64,000 nucleotides of DNA from Chondrosia reniformis (taxonomy: Eukaryota; Porifera; Demospongiae; Chondrillida; Chondrillidae). Where the stretch lies: contig OX359189.1 in assembly GCA_947172415.1 (NCBI GenBank), forward strand, positions 7,640,501 to 7,704,500, in the 5' to 3' direction. Made by a program: the position numbers and the translations under genes. Each line of letters begins with the position of its first letter. The first letter of the stretch is position 1. The notes beneath the pieces were generated by a model, which searched no databases, was not told the DNA's origin, and worked only from the letters and a program-made list of their open reading frames with translations. Below, in pieces: positions 1 through 11,898 of this stretch.

Positions 1-363
1 CAACTCTACAGTGATAGTTCAATGTGAGCCTGCATGCCTGTGTTATATTGATGTACATAATTTTAAAAGTATTTAATAAGTTGATGTTTTATCTGAGTAT
101 GCATACGTAGGTTATCCAAGTCTACCATTTACATAACACCTCAATCCAGTCATCAAAGCTATAATTCTTTTGTGTATATATGCACACGTGTAAGGTTTAA
201 TTAACTTTGTTTTCTCTTCAACCAACTGTCCAAAATCTTTGTATTTTAAAGATCATTCATTTCCAATAAATTAATTTAACAATTTTGTTAATATAAAAAA
301 ATGGGTTAAACAATGCATTAGGTTTGTGGCATACAATGAAATCTGTTCTCTTACTGCCTGTAG
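1..363. other. non-coding DNA before the first recognisable exon
   Basis: AT-rich sequence with no exon I can support. It ends at a pyrimidine-rich acceptor (tag at 361-363) that opens the first Ig exon of the receptor. It is probably an intron, because that exon starts in mid-codon, so the receptor's 5' end lies outside the window. Confidence 0.6.
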
Positions 364-3300
364 ATGCTCCCAGCAATACCATCTCCACTCCCTCACGAGT
401 ACCTCATCAAACAGACCACACCATCACCTGTTCCTTTGACTCAGTTCCAACACCAAGTATTGTGTGGAGCATTAATGACACTACAATTACGAGTGGAAGT
501 GGTGGATATACCATACAGAATGGCGACAGTGAATCTCTACTGATCATCGGCAACTTGAGTCCCTCTCATCAAGGAGACTACAAGTGTGAAGTGACCAACC
601 TGTTAGGATCGTCCTCTGATACAGCAAACCTAATTGTTCAAGGTGAGTGGATGTATCTTGTTCAGTGACAGCAAGATTTGTCCCTCCTACGTACATAAGG
701 GGTTCTGTTAGAGACACGTATATGTCTATATACATACGTATATACGTACAATGGAAGTGATAGCCTACATATTTATAGTATACGTACATAGTTTTTACTG
801 AAGATGTGTGACACATCTAGATCTGTTATGTACAAATATGTACTGGATCAACTTTAGCCTACACAAACTTAAGGCATATACCTGTGATTCAGTACAATAA
901 CATGATGAGTTATACCTACGTACATATGTGTGATATGTGTAATAGTGTTAAAATAACAGTTTACGTTTCATACATGACCAGGTGGAGCAACAGCATAAAG
1001 AGAAGACTCCTGTATCCTCATCAAAAGCTCTCACTAGGTTTAGTTTCCTATATAGGATTCTTAATTTATTATAGAATAGGCATAACATGTAGGAAAATAT
1101 TAGATTATTCATGTCTGTCAAATACAGTATATTCAAAGCAATGTGACATAATACATACTGTACTTGTCTGTTTGTTCAGTTCCGCCTGATCCTCCAACTG
1201 GACTAACTGTTGATGACACAGAGGAGAGAAGCATAGACATCTCTTGGGTACAGCCCACCTTTAATGGCCACTCCCCCCTCACCGACACCATAGTGTCCTA
1301 TCAGAGGAAGGATATGGTGGGAGATAGGGAGAACACTAGTGCTGGTTTAGTTACAAGCTACAAAATTGAGACCCTGGAGCCAAACACCATGTACAACATC
1401 TATGTGCACGCAGTCAACTCCATTGGTACAGGTCAACCAGTCATGATAACAACTCTTACAGATTCACTGAGTAAGTGTACACAATATGTACGTAAGTATG
1501 TACATGTATACAGTGAAACTCTGATACCTCCAATTAAGGGAAATGAAAATAGGTATGAAAATGATCCAATACAAACCTAAAGGGTATATAAACTATGCAA
1601 TATACAATGTAAACTGAGATGATTATATAGGAAAAAAGTGATAAGGGCTGACATTTGGATGCCTGTTTCATCATTTCTTTCTCACTGATCATGAGTTTGA
1701 GTATGTAATAAAGGAAAATTGTTGTAAACGAATAGTTTAGACATATATAAAGAAATGTGCACATAATATCCCAGGTATATACGTATGTATGTATGTACTA
1801 ATTACTTAATAGCACTAGCATATAAGATTTATTATACAATCTTGCTTTAATTGATGTATACAAATTTTAATTATGTACATATACATCTATGTATGTATTA
1901 CATACAGTATGTATCAGTACGTTTATAATAAATATAAATACTTATGTACTATACACCCGTATACAGCACCAGCTAGACCTGCAAACCTGCAACTGATGGT
2001 GATTAGTTCAACTGCTCTCAAAGTTACTTGGCAGGTTTGTAAAGTGTGCAGAATATCAAACACAATTTGTGATTACTTTATTGCAACTTTACCAACACCA
2101 TTCCTTTGATGAGGTGCTTTGATTCACCTCAAAAGGTGTCATTTCTGATTCATGGTTTGTATTTATAAGTTGAAATGAGTGAAATTCATTTTTATGAAAT
2201 TAACAATTCGATTCCATTATTGTGTGTATACTATACGTATGTACGTATGTATATTTACTATAATGAAAAGTTAGGTTGAGAGAACCCAGACCCACCGTAA
2301 TATGAAATGTTACAGTTGTTACCTTTCAAAGTATAACATGTCACCAGTCGTGCACCTTTATATTACCAAGGTTGATATGCAATACCTCTCACACTCTTCT
2401 CCTCACAGGCTCCTCCTAATGATCCTCACAGGGCAGCCATAGAGTCGTGGACACTGGAGTGGGGAAGAGAGGGAGGTGGTCCCACTGAGGTAGTCATTGA
2501 TGCAGATGACAGGAGATTTGATCTGACTAATCTGAACAAGGGAACAAGATACTTTGTCAGACTTGTGGCATTTAACAGAGCTGGAAAGGGAGAATATTCT
2601 GCAGATGTTGTTGAGAGAACTGCTATAGATCGTGAGTAATTGTATTTGTGTGAAAAATTGCAGAAGTCCACTTCAACATTAACTTCTTACTCTTTGTCAT
2701 GCACCTACAAACTGAACTGGTTAAAGAATGTATTCCCACATTATCTCCCCAGCTCCCTCTTCTCCTCGTGATCTCCAAGCTGTCTCCATCAACCCCGAAG
2801 AAGTGTCTTTAAGGTGGCTACCAAGTTCAGATACTGGTGGCAGTCCACTCTCCAAGTATAGAGTAGAATTGAGGCGTGTGAGTGCTGGTGAGACCAGTTT
2901 CACAAATGTGGCAGAAGTCGATCATGAGGGAAACTCTTACATACTGTACACCATTGAAAACCTGATTCCTGAAAACAGTTACGAGTTAGTTTGCATTATT
3001 TGTATGTTAATTCTTATAGAGAAATGTATTATAATATTTTAATCATGGTACCTTTCTAACTTATGCAATTCATTCCTTATAACTTTTAAACAAATGTATT
3101 TATTTTTAGCATAAAAGTGTCTGCCAGGAACATGGGTATTTTGACATTTGGTCCATCAAGTGAAGTGTTCAACTTTACCACACCGAAATTGAGTTAGTTT
3201 GTTCATCAATGTTTACAAAATATTTACATATCAAGCTCTATGCAATATATGTACATTTGTCTCTATCATGCATAATTGACTGCATTTGATGCATCATTAG

Positions 3301-5651
3301 AGTACCTACGCGTACATACATACATGTACAAGTATGTGCTTCTGTCACGTATATAAACAAATCAGTGAAATCCTAAAATCAAGAGCACTCCATTGATTTT
3401 GGTCCAAATGAAACTAGTTTTTACAAAAAATGTTTTACTAGAATGTTGTGTAAAGTCCATATGTATGTATGTCCAATTAGAAGCAAAAAGTTTATTTATT
3501 TTTACGTATATTATATGTATTTCTCTATTCCTATAGGCTTCCCTCCCCAACCACACATACCACCAACATACCGAGACCTTACTGATACATCTGTTGTAAT
3601 AGTAATACCAGAACTTGAAGGAGTGATTACACATCATATCATTGAATACAAGTTTGAGAGGCACACTTGGGAGGACGGACCTACAGTAAAATCACCCGCT
3701 ATTCCCCCAAGTAACAAAACCTATTCCATTTCAGGATTGGAACCGGAAAGTAGATACAGCTTTAGATTCTTCACTGTAAACACTTTAGGAGAAAGTTCTC
3801 CGAGCCCCGATAATGTATTTAGAACAGGACCTTCACTCAGTATTGAAGTGCCAGGTAATGCCCCAGTGGAAGGAAGCAGATTTTCACTGACTTGTGGCTT
3901 TGCTGCAAACTCAAGGGCCAAATTAGTAGAGGAAACCCCACAGAATGCAACTTGGCTGTTTAATGGTCAACATATAACTGATGATCTAGATAATGTTGAA
4001 GTGGTGAGTAAAAACCAAATACTAGTTAAGAATTCAGCTCATATTTGAGATTATCAATCTCAAATATGAGCTGAATCCTTAATTAGTGACCCTTACTCCC
4101 TCTAACACTTTAGAATGGAACTGTTTTAACTATATCAGATGCTTCAGAGGACCTTGATGGTACCTTCACATGTCAGTATAAAGATGCTGGTGGTGCTGTT
4201 GTTACGTTTGACACAGTCATAGACATTAGTAAGTGATTTATTTTTACATGTGAAAGAGTGACTATAGTATCAATTGCATGCCTATGGATTTCAATTAGAC
4301 ATAATCTATCCTTTTTCTTCTTTTTTTCAAATGAACTAGCGCTAACATGCGAGATTATGCCGGCAAATAAAATTTCGAACTAGGGAATAGGCTATCCTAA
4401 GTTTGAAAGCGCTTAGCACGAAGCAAGTTAAAATAATTGTGGTCTTCTCAGCCGCCATTTTATATAAAAGATTTTGGTTTTTGCCTATATAGCTCTTTTC
4501 TCTTTGGCTGCGACGTTGTTTCAACTTGTCGAAAACTTTCAAACAAGTAATATTAACAGGAAAAAAGGGAAAACAAGTCATGTTTGAAGTAGGATGCATA
4601 TGGTCATTGTTGCAACAGTGTATAGCATATTAATGTGCCCAAACACATGCAGAAGTGATGTGATAAGTAATCTACATAAATTTCAGTATGCCACTTCTAT
4701 ATGGTTATAGCTGTATTTTTACTGTCCTGTTTCGCCCCTTTTTCCAGATATGCTGTACACTGGCCATGCCTATACATTTTTATTTTACTTGTATATATAC
4801 GTATGTGTGAGTGTTTGCATTTATTATACTGTTATATATAGCTAGCTATAGTATATCTTTAAATGGTATAGTTGCATGTTTCTTTTTGTTTTAGAACCAA
4901 CATCACAAGGGACTTCCCCTGGTTTGTCCCAACAGGAGCTCCTCATCATAATTGTCTGCTGTGGAGCTGGTGGAGGATTAATACTACTGGTGTGCATTAT
5001 AATGATAATGATAATATTATCCTGCTACAAGTGCATAAAAAACAGGAAAGAAAAGAATTGTAATTACTACGAATGTGAGCTAATGTGCATGTTATATCAA
5101 TTTGATCTTCTATTGTGCATGTATATGTGTATATTATCAATTATACTAAATAGGACAGTCTAAAGCCTATTCATGTATATAATTATGGTCCCCTTTCTAG
5201 AAAAACACATTCAGTTCTATAAAACCCCTGAAATTAATTTCTTTATTACATTTTTATATATCATGCAAGTGAAGGTAGCATTTATTTCCCAAGTGTATAT
5301 AGTTAGTTAAATATAACTACATATTTATTACTGGGGATTATAGCATGTTATTATATTATTCTCTAAATTACATGGACCAGTATACTGTATCTACCTAGCA
5401 CTAATCAAATATTTATTACTTGTATTTATCCTGATCAAGATCCTATAGTTGAACAAGTTGATCAATTGCAAGGTGAAGTTGAACAAGTTGATCAATTGCA
5501 AGGGGAAGTTGAACAAGTTGATCAATTGCAAGGGGAAGTTGAACAAGTTGATCAATTGCAAGGGGAAGTTGAACACATCTATGAGGAAGTTGAGCCAAGT
5601 GATTGTGTTCTTAAGATGTACCAGAACCCCTCCTATGCAACAGTGATCTGA
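364..5651 (+). CDS. Ig/FN3 single-pass membrane receptor, 5'-partial
   Basis: Ten exons join in frame: 364-642, 1180-1470, 1967-2034, 2409-2631, 2753-2984, 3110-3192, 3537-4003, 4114-4228, 4895-5059, 5440-5651, giving about 710 residues. Domain order is Ig (cysteines in HTITCSF and YKCEV), four FN3 domains (exon 2; exons 3-4; exons 5-6; first half of exon 7), a second Ig (LTCGF to FTCQY, exons 7-8), one hydrophobic transmembrane segment rich in I/L/M/C in exon 9, a basic stop-transfer stretch (KNRKEK) and a short tail. The tail has four exact 10-residue repeats (VDQLQGEVEQ), then YEEV, YQNPSYATVI and a stop; NPSY fits an NPxY motif and TVI a C-terminal PDZ ligand. No kinase or phosphatase domain follows. 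The signal peptide is upstream of the window. The family suggests cell adhesion or recognition at the plasma membrane; the ligand is unknown. Confidence 0.85.
4032..4076. repeat. perfect inverted repeat in a receptor intron
   Basis: Two exact 21-base arms (4032-4052 and 4056-4076) are separated by a 3-base loop. The structure begins 28 bases after the donor of the exon that carries the first half of the second Ig domain. RNA from this intron could form a long hairpin. Confidence 0.9.
5448..5567 (+). repeat. coding tandem repeat, 30 bp x 4
   Basis: Four 30-bp units lie in the receptor's tail exon, starting at 5448, 5478, 5508 and 5538. The first differs from the rest at one base (ggt versus ggg), which is silent for Gly. 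They encode VDQLQGEVEQ repeated in frame, an acidic stretch with hydrophobic V/L spacing that could form a helix. Confidence 0.95.
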
Positions 5652-5832
5652 CTATGTGGAAGTGTAATTATCAGCACTATATACCACCCCAAGCATTCTA
5701 TATGAAAATATGTGTGTGTTCATTAATGATGGTAAATTGGAAGGAGTATTAAAATATTGCATGTAATATACACAGTATGAACATGCATGAAATACTATAA
5801 TACGTAATCCCATTACAAATTACAGTATATAG

Positions 5833-6268
5833 ATTCTGAAGAAGAGTTTCTTATGTATAATACCATAGCTCCGGATCCTATCTATAATAAATTAAGACTA
5901 TTTTGTAATAATTATGCAGAATATACTTACAAATTTAGACATACATACGTATATATCATTGAACTAAATTATAAGCTTGCATGTATTTGACAATTCATAT
6001 ATATACAATACATATATATAGACACTGCGATCAATGTTGAAGATTTCAAATGGAATTCAGCACAAATATATTTAAAATGCCAAGTAAACTATAAATATAC
6101 GTACCTGCATGTTTTTAATCGTTTTCTAAAAATTAACCAAAGAAAGAACTCCTAATTTATAGATTTTAGTTTGGTGTTCGAACAGATACTTCTTCTACAT
6201 TAGCTCCTCCCTCTAATCCAGTGATTGTCCATACAAAGGGAGTAGTACCTCAGTACAAGAAAATGTGA
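5833..6268 (+). other. candidate alternative 3' tail exons of the receptor
   Basis: Two stretches follow good acceptors and match the phase left by the transmembrane exon (ends 5059, phase 1). Stretch 5833-5904 encodes SEEEFLMYNTIAPDPIYNKL and may end at a GT donor at 5905 or read on to a stop at 5988-5990. Stretch 6186-6268 encodes TSSTLAPPSNPVIVHTKG then VVPQYKKM and a stop. Splicing 5833-5904 to 6186-6268 also keeps the frame. The first contains YNTI and YNKL, like a closely spaced ITAM. Expression is not shown; part of the region is duplicated near 11.5 kb. Confidence 0.4.
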
Positions 6269-9001
6269 CATCATCTCCAACACAGAAGTTAGTGTTTGAG
6301 GTGAGACTAAGAGTAACTATATAAGAACGACATTTGAAAAATGCAGTATGCATATATATACGTATACAGTGAAATATCATTAATTCGAATTCCTATATTT
6401 CGAATATATCTATTAAATTAGCTGTGCTCAAGGCTTGCTTCGCCTAACTGGCAATGATATAACAAGACAGGCACACTGTGGAAATGGTATGTACATATTT
6501 AAAACTGATCCTAAGAGCGTGACTATGAGGACAAGAGAAAGGTAAATATTAGCTGTAATGTTAAGAAACAGGTAATCTCACCTTGTCCTTTACTTTGTAA
6601 TCCCGTTTAACGAAAGAAAGTACAACTGCAGCAAAAACAATCTGGTGTCAGCCATGTTGAAGTATCTGGGGATTTCCAATATACATTAATTTTGTAGAAC
6701 AAAATAAGTCTGTTTAACACCCCAAATCAGTAAAGAATATAGTACGTATGTAATAATAGTGGCTATTGTAACAAATATCATTCCCTGTCATAGGACAGTT
6801 ACTGAGTTACTTTGCACTAGACATGCGGCCATTGTTAATAAAATTCTTTGTTAACTGTTCATAACAATAATCTGGAGTAGAACATTCTAACAAAGTTCTC
6901 TAAGTAATATAGTCAATCACAAATGATCTGAAATGATTGGCACACAAAGAATACAAAACTGACATGCCCTACTTTAAACTAAAAGGTACCAGGCCCAAGG
7001 CTTTACTTTACACTAAAATTGGAACAAGGATCCATGCAGCTATAGCTATACACTTCAACAGGAACAGCCAGGTTCCAGGGTATAGAGACACTTTAAACTA
7101 ATTGCTGACCTAGTAAATGGCTTGTACATGGCCAAGGAGCTCTCCAGCTAAGCATTACCACATTTCTGGTTTGGCTGGAGAACATTAGCTGAGAGCTATG
7201 GACTAAAGCCAAACTGTATGAAAAACAAGTTCGGGATTCCTTTGGTTAACCTAACATTACCTTCCTTCATCACTTAAAAACTATAGCTAGTGTTTTGGAA
7301 ACAAAAAATGAAGCTCACAGTAGTATGAACCTGGTAATAAACATGCTGAAAATCTACTATTATTGGCCTGGACTGATATAGACAACTATAAGAACAATTC
7401 TTATCATTCTAGTCACACTTGAGGAAAAAATGCCTGATATTTAAGAACAAAAAGTTCATACAACCAAAATTACCATGGTTACATCTAAATAACAAGATTG
7501 CCATAGCAACAGCTGCAATTCATGCAATCTATTCAGGCTGCAACTGAACATTTAGAACCTTAGAACATTAACTTAAACTGCATGCATGTTTTATGATTAA
7601 TGTCGAACTAGATTTAGATTTAATATTGAACAGATGTAATCCAAGTCCTCTACAGTTGTTATATTCACTGTAAATTCCATGCAAATTTTCCCTTGATCCA
7701 ACACTTTCTTTCACTATCTTTTCCCACCTGAATGGGTTAAGCCAAGAACTTTAATAATAATTCCACTCAATCCTCCTTGTTTCTTAATTGGACATGTTGC
7801 TAGGTAGCTGATATTTGACTTCCATAACAATTCTATAAATACGTAGATGAATATACAGCAAATAAAGTATAGGCTGCACAATAAGATATATACTTGTCTA
7901 ATCAAAAGTTTGTACAAACGCGTTAAGTACATGAAGAAAAAAGTATTTACATGAGGTAAAGATGCTGATTAATACGTATATAATCTATGCTAATCAAAAC
8001 ATTATAGACTTCATTTAAAGTAGTTATGTAGTTTGTCTGATTATCTAAACAAGATGACCTACCAATGAGTGTAGTTTAGGCATGGACAACGCCAAAGTTC
8101 CTCAAACTAGGCAATTGCAATTTGAGCAACGGCCATTTTGGATTCACAAATTGATTGAGCAATGGCACACATATGCTAAAAGAACAGCGCAAAACAGCTG
8201 TGATTTTTGTGTAATAAATATCATTGTGACATTGCCCCCTGTGTTGTGCATAAAACATGCCGATTGACATGTCGATTCATGCGCTTGCAAGAGCTTGTGA
8301 AATAAAAGATCACTGCTGAAATAATCAGAGGTTCATTAAGATACTGATAGCTTGTTTATTAATTAAGCATTTCTATTCATGGGGTCACTGTACATTTTAT
8401 GATTTGCCTCGCTGAATAGCCATGAATGACTTCTAATCGAAATTCAATAACACAATAACAACTTGCTGAATAGGCCGGGGCATGTACTACATGTTGCGTA
8501 TTGTTCTCGAACACGACATCAAAAACAACAAACAAAAATTTGCTTCCACGATTTTCCGCCAAGTTCACGATGTTTCCCGCCGACCATTTCTAATAAATAG
8601 GCAAGGAAATTTTCAGTCTTTGGCCTCCGGGCTATCAACTCTGGAGGTCTACTTTGGTGTGGATCGATGCGAAAACCATTCTTGGAGTACGAGCAATGGT
8701 ACATGCCTATCCGAAGGGTCATCGGTGTTCGTATAGTGGGGTGGTCTCTCTACCTATGGGTTAGTGCCTGGAGATGTATCTCACTATTAATCCTGCTTGT
8801 GTGTTTAAATTGGCACTTGCGGATTCTTGCTATACGACCCGTACCTGGAGGTTGGTGTGGTCCAGTGCCACTACGTAGTCGGTCAGGAACCCCTGTTGTA
8901 GGCTGCAGCTTCAGGTTGGTTTGGAAGGAATTTGCATTTAATTTGTATTCAAAGCAGTATATTTCTTTGTATTTTATATTATGTATTTTCAATTCTTTTC
9001 T

Positions 9002-9446
9002 TGCAGTTCAGTGAACTGATGGGTCCCTACTCTAAAGCGCCTGGCCGATCCCAATGAGCTAAAGTCTGTGTACAGTGCTCTCAAGCTGCGTTGTGTGCAC
9101 ATGATGATTCTCATTGGTGGGAGTTTGTGGTCCGCCAGGGTCGGGCTTGTTCTGTCCGTAGCGTGAGGCAGTGCAAGACTAGTAACTGGTCACAGGTCGG
9201 TCAGGTACGCCGGACCGTTCCCGAGCAGCTTCTCTTACGACGCAAGTAGTGGAAGTGTCAAACAGAGTTGAGAAACCGGAGGCCTTTTGGGGCACGAAGT
9301 ACTTCTACCTCCACGTGGTGTGCCCTGGGATCACATTTACACTCAGTAAAGTGATGCAAAAAGAAGTACTGCAGAACCGTTCCAGTAACACTCAAAAGGA
9401 GAAGAAAGAGCATGGCATCTTTACAACCATAAAGAACCTGTTTTAG
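9002..9446 (+). pseudogene. unrecognised coding-like remnant with an in-frame stop
   Basis: A textbook acceptor (ttttcttgcag) precedes an open frame beginning FSELMGPYSKAPGRSQ. A TGA interrupts it near 9056, and it continues as AKVCVQCSQAALCAHDDSHW and on to a TAG near 9249. From 9249 another frame runs 65 codons (contains KPEAFWGTKYFYLHVVCPG) to 9446. The block is richer in G+C than its surroundings and has cysteine, histidine and tryptophan spacing typical of protein. I cannot name a family; a dead transposon or gene fragment is most likely. Confidence 0.35.
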
Positions 9447-9740
9447 AACTACGTACATTATTTGAACATTTTTTTAAAATGTATACATGTAATTTCAGAA
9501 TTGTCAAGCAAAAAATGATCATTATGCAGTGGTTCTATACATTTCAATTGTCGATAACGATGAATTCATGATGAGATCATTGGAATAATATATTATAAAA
9601 ATAAAATATAACCCAGCTCATCGAAAATGTATAAGCATTCAGTATACTCTTGTAAATTATTGCATAACAAGTATTACAAAAATCCAAAGGCCCTGGCCCA
9701 CGTGCACGCACGGCAACGTTGCAGGACACAGACACGTGTT

Positions 9741-9906
9741 GTAAACGAAAAAGAAAAAAAGGAAAAAAGAAGGAAAGTAAAACGTAAAAGAAAAAAAGGA
9801 AAAAGAAGGAAAGTAAAAAGTTAAAAGAAAAAGGAAAAAAGAGGAAAGTAAATCGTAAAAAAGGAAAAAAGAAAGTCAAACGAAAAAGAAAAAAGGAAAA
9901 AAGAAA
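9741..9906. repeat. A/G-rich low-complexity tract
   Basis: Degenerate repeats of units such as gaaaaaaaggaaaaaag and ggaaagtaaa, strand-asymmetric in purines. The open frames across it are artefacts of composition (runs of Lys/Arg, or Phe/Leu on the other strand). Confidence 0.8.
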
Positions 9907-10520
9907 TATGTATTCTGTATGATGTATACTGCAGAGAATTAATAAGAAGAGAGGGGTAAAGTACCAAGTCCCTTGCAAGGACCTATATATATAGAGGACT
10001 CTTAAGGTGAGACTTGGGGAATGCAAACAGGCAGTGATGAGAGTTGATCTTAACAATGGCATTGTTATTCAGCCCAGCATGAAGCCCATCATGAGATTGA
10101 CTGGGAGAGTACCAGAGTTAAGAGTACCACAGATTAAGATCAGTGGTGGCGTGATGGACTTGCAATTGGACAGCAGTGTATGCAACTACGTACCTGTATA
10201 TGAGGAACCGTATATACTTTTTCTACCCTAACACTCTATATGAATTTATAATTAATGGTTGTCATGCATATGTCCATACATTATTTCTTCATTCATTTAA
10301 CCATCCATTATATATCTTATTTGACATCATTACTTTAAATAAACGAATCTGCTGTTGCACTGATCATGATGAAGATGATATAATGAAATGATTTCTAAGA
10401 TGTTCAAAATGTATAGATAATTCTTGAGCAATCATGTAGCAGTCAAAAAACAAAAATGAAAAACTTTTCAAATTAATATAGCTAATATATATGTAGCTTG
10501 TTGTTGCAATATGCTATTGT

Positions 10521-11335
10521 CTATCTTTTATTCTTCTTCTTTCTGTAATAATACAGAGCTAGAATGACTGCAGCCAACATTATGATTAAGAAGATAATTC
10601 CCCCAACAATCCCTCCGGCAATAGAACCACCAAATTCTTTCTCATTCTTGAAGGCTAATTATATAAAAATAAACAAAATGTTAACAACATGCAGATCTAG
10701 ACAGTGCCAAACATCAACAATTAACAATATTAATTTTACCTTTTGTAGAGACAGTTATAAAATTTGTTGATTCGTACACAGCGTACTGTCTTTCAGAAAA
10801 GGTAAGAGCACTTGCAGAAAGTTCGGCCGGCTACATTGAGATATACATTTAGATGTATAGAATTAAGTTACAAATTAAAACTATACAGTACAGCCTCCCT
10901 TTCAGTACATTGTATATACATAGATATATACGTATGCATAGACATTTATTTTTACATAACACAAATGTGAAGCTTTGGTATGAATGTGTCATAGACTAAT
11001 TATTGTATACATACCGTATATACATTATATATAACGTACCCTATTAATATCATAGAAATATCTAATAAAACATCTGTATATTTGACCAGGCTTGAGAGGT
11101 CCATTGTAATACATTGTGCCATCAGTTCCGTAAGATACCGATCCATTTCCAACAACAAATGTCCCAGGTTGAAGTGTACCGTCAATGCCAATTTCAGCAG
11201 CAATGTAAGCCCTGTTGAGATAGTGACTGGTATTGTAGCTTCCAAAAATTACTTCTGCATGGAGGAAATCGTCTACTAGGGGCTTGACCACCAGTATGTA
11301 ATTATAAGTCCATACCACACACAACCCAAATGTGT
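10521..11335 (-). pseudogene. membrane-proximal FN3 plus transmembrane fragment of a receptor
   Basis: Three exons join in phase on the minus strand: 11335-11040, 10785-10740, 10654-10521. The first encodes an FN3-like domain of the type found next to the membrane in receptor tyrosine phosphatases (YNYILVV, AYIAAEI, NGPLKPGQIYRCFIRYF). The second is a linker. The third holds a Gly-rich transmembrane segment (GSIAGGIVGGIIFLIIMLAA) and ends in YYYRKKKNKR and a stop, so there is almost no cytoplasmic part and no phosphatase domain. Upstream exons cannot lie nearby, because the kynureninase 3' end is at 11899 on the same strand. It is therefore a truncated copy, or a very short gene starting in the open frame that reaches back to 11447. 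Confidence 0.6.
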
Positions 11336-11898
11336 CTATATAAAATATCATAAATATATAGACATGTATAATTTTGTATATATCTGCACTGTTGTAACAT
11401 GCTTGAAACCAGCTCACCAATGCAACTGCATTGCTCATGCATTGCACTTACTAAGAGAGTATCCCTTAGCATAGTAAGTTTGTATCACCCCTAGGCCTTA
11501 TGAATGTATTAGAAATAGTTTATAATATTGAATCAAAAAGCAAAACAGATTCATATGTGTTAGCTCCTATATAAATTAAGACTACTTGTAATATACAGTG
11601 TGGTATGGATTCTTAAACATTTCAGTTCAATCACCGTAACTGTATGTATTTCTTATTATAATACTATAATGTGTGATATATGAAAATTATATACGTATAC
11701 TTTACTAAACAATCGAGGTTGAAGATTTCAAATGGTTGTAACTATGTTGTATGGCTGGATTATCCAGCACAATTATAAAGTAGTTTCTTGAAAAATACTA
11801 CTTGTCTAAATTATAAAATATGTCAAGCAAATTATAAACATACATATATACCTGCATGTTTTTAACCATTATCTCACAGCTAGCTTAAGAAAGAATTC

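Larger units (their letters stand above)
6269..10520. other. gene-poor stretch with decayed coding-like pieces
   Basis: I see no complete gene here. The only parts that look more than random are the G+C-richer block at about 8500-9450, a purine-rich low-complexity tract at 9741-9906, and a 225-base open frame at 10007-10231 whose product I do not recognise. Confidence 0.6.

Noticed and set aside
9577-10062. 161-codon minus-strand open frame, Phe/Leu-rich
   Set aside because: It is the complement of the purine-rich tract at 9741-9906; the protein is a composition artefact.
10007-10231. 74-codon plus-strand frame (contains LRVPQIKISGGVMDLQL)
   Set aside because: Somewhat protein-like, but no splice context or recognised family; not enough to call a gene.
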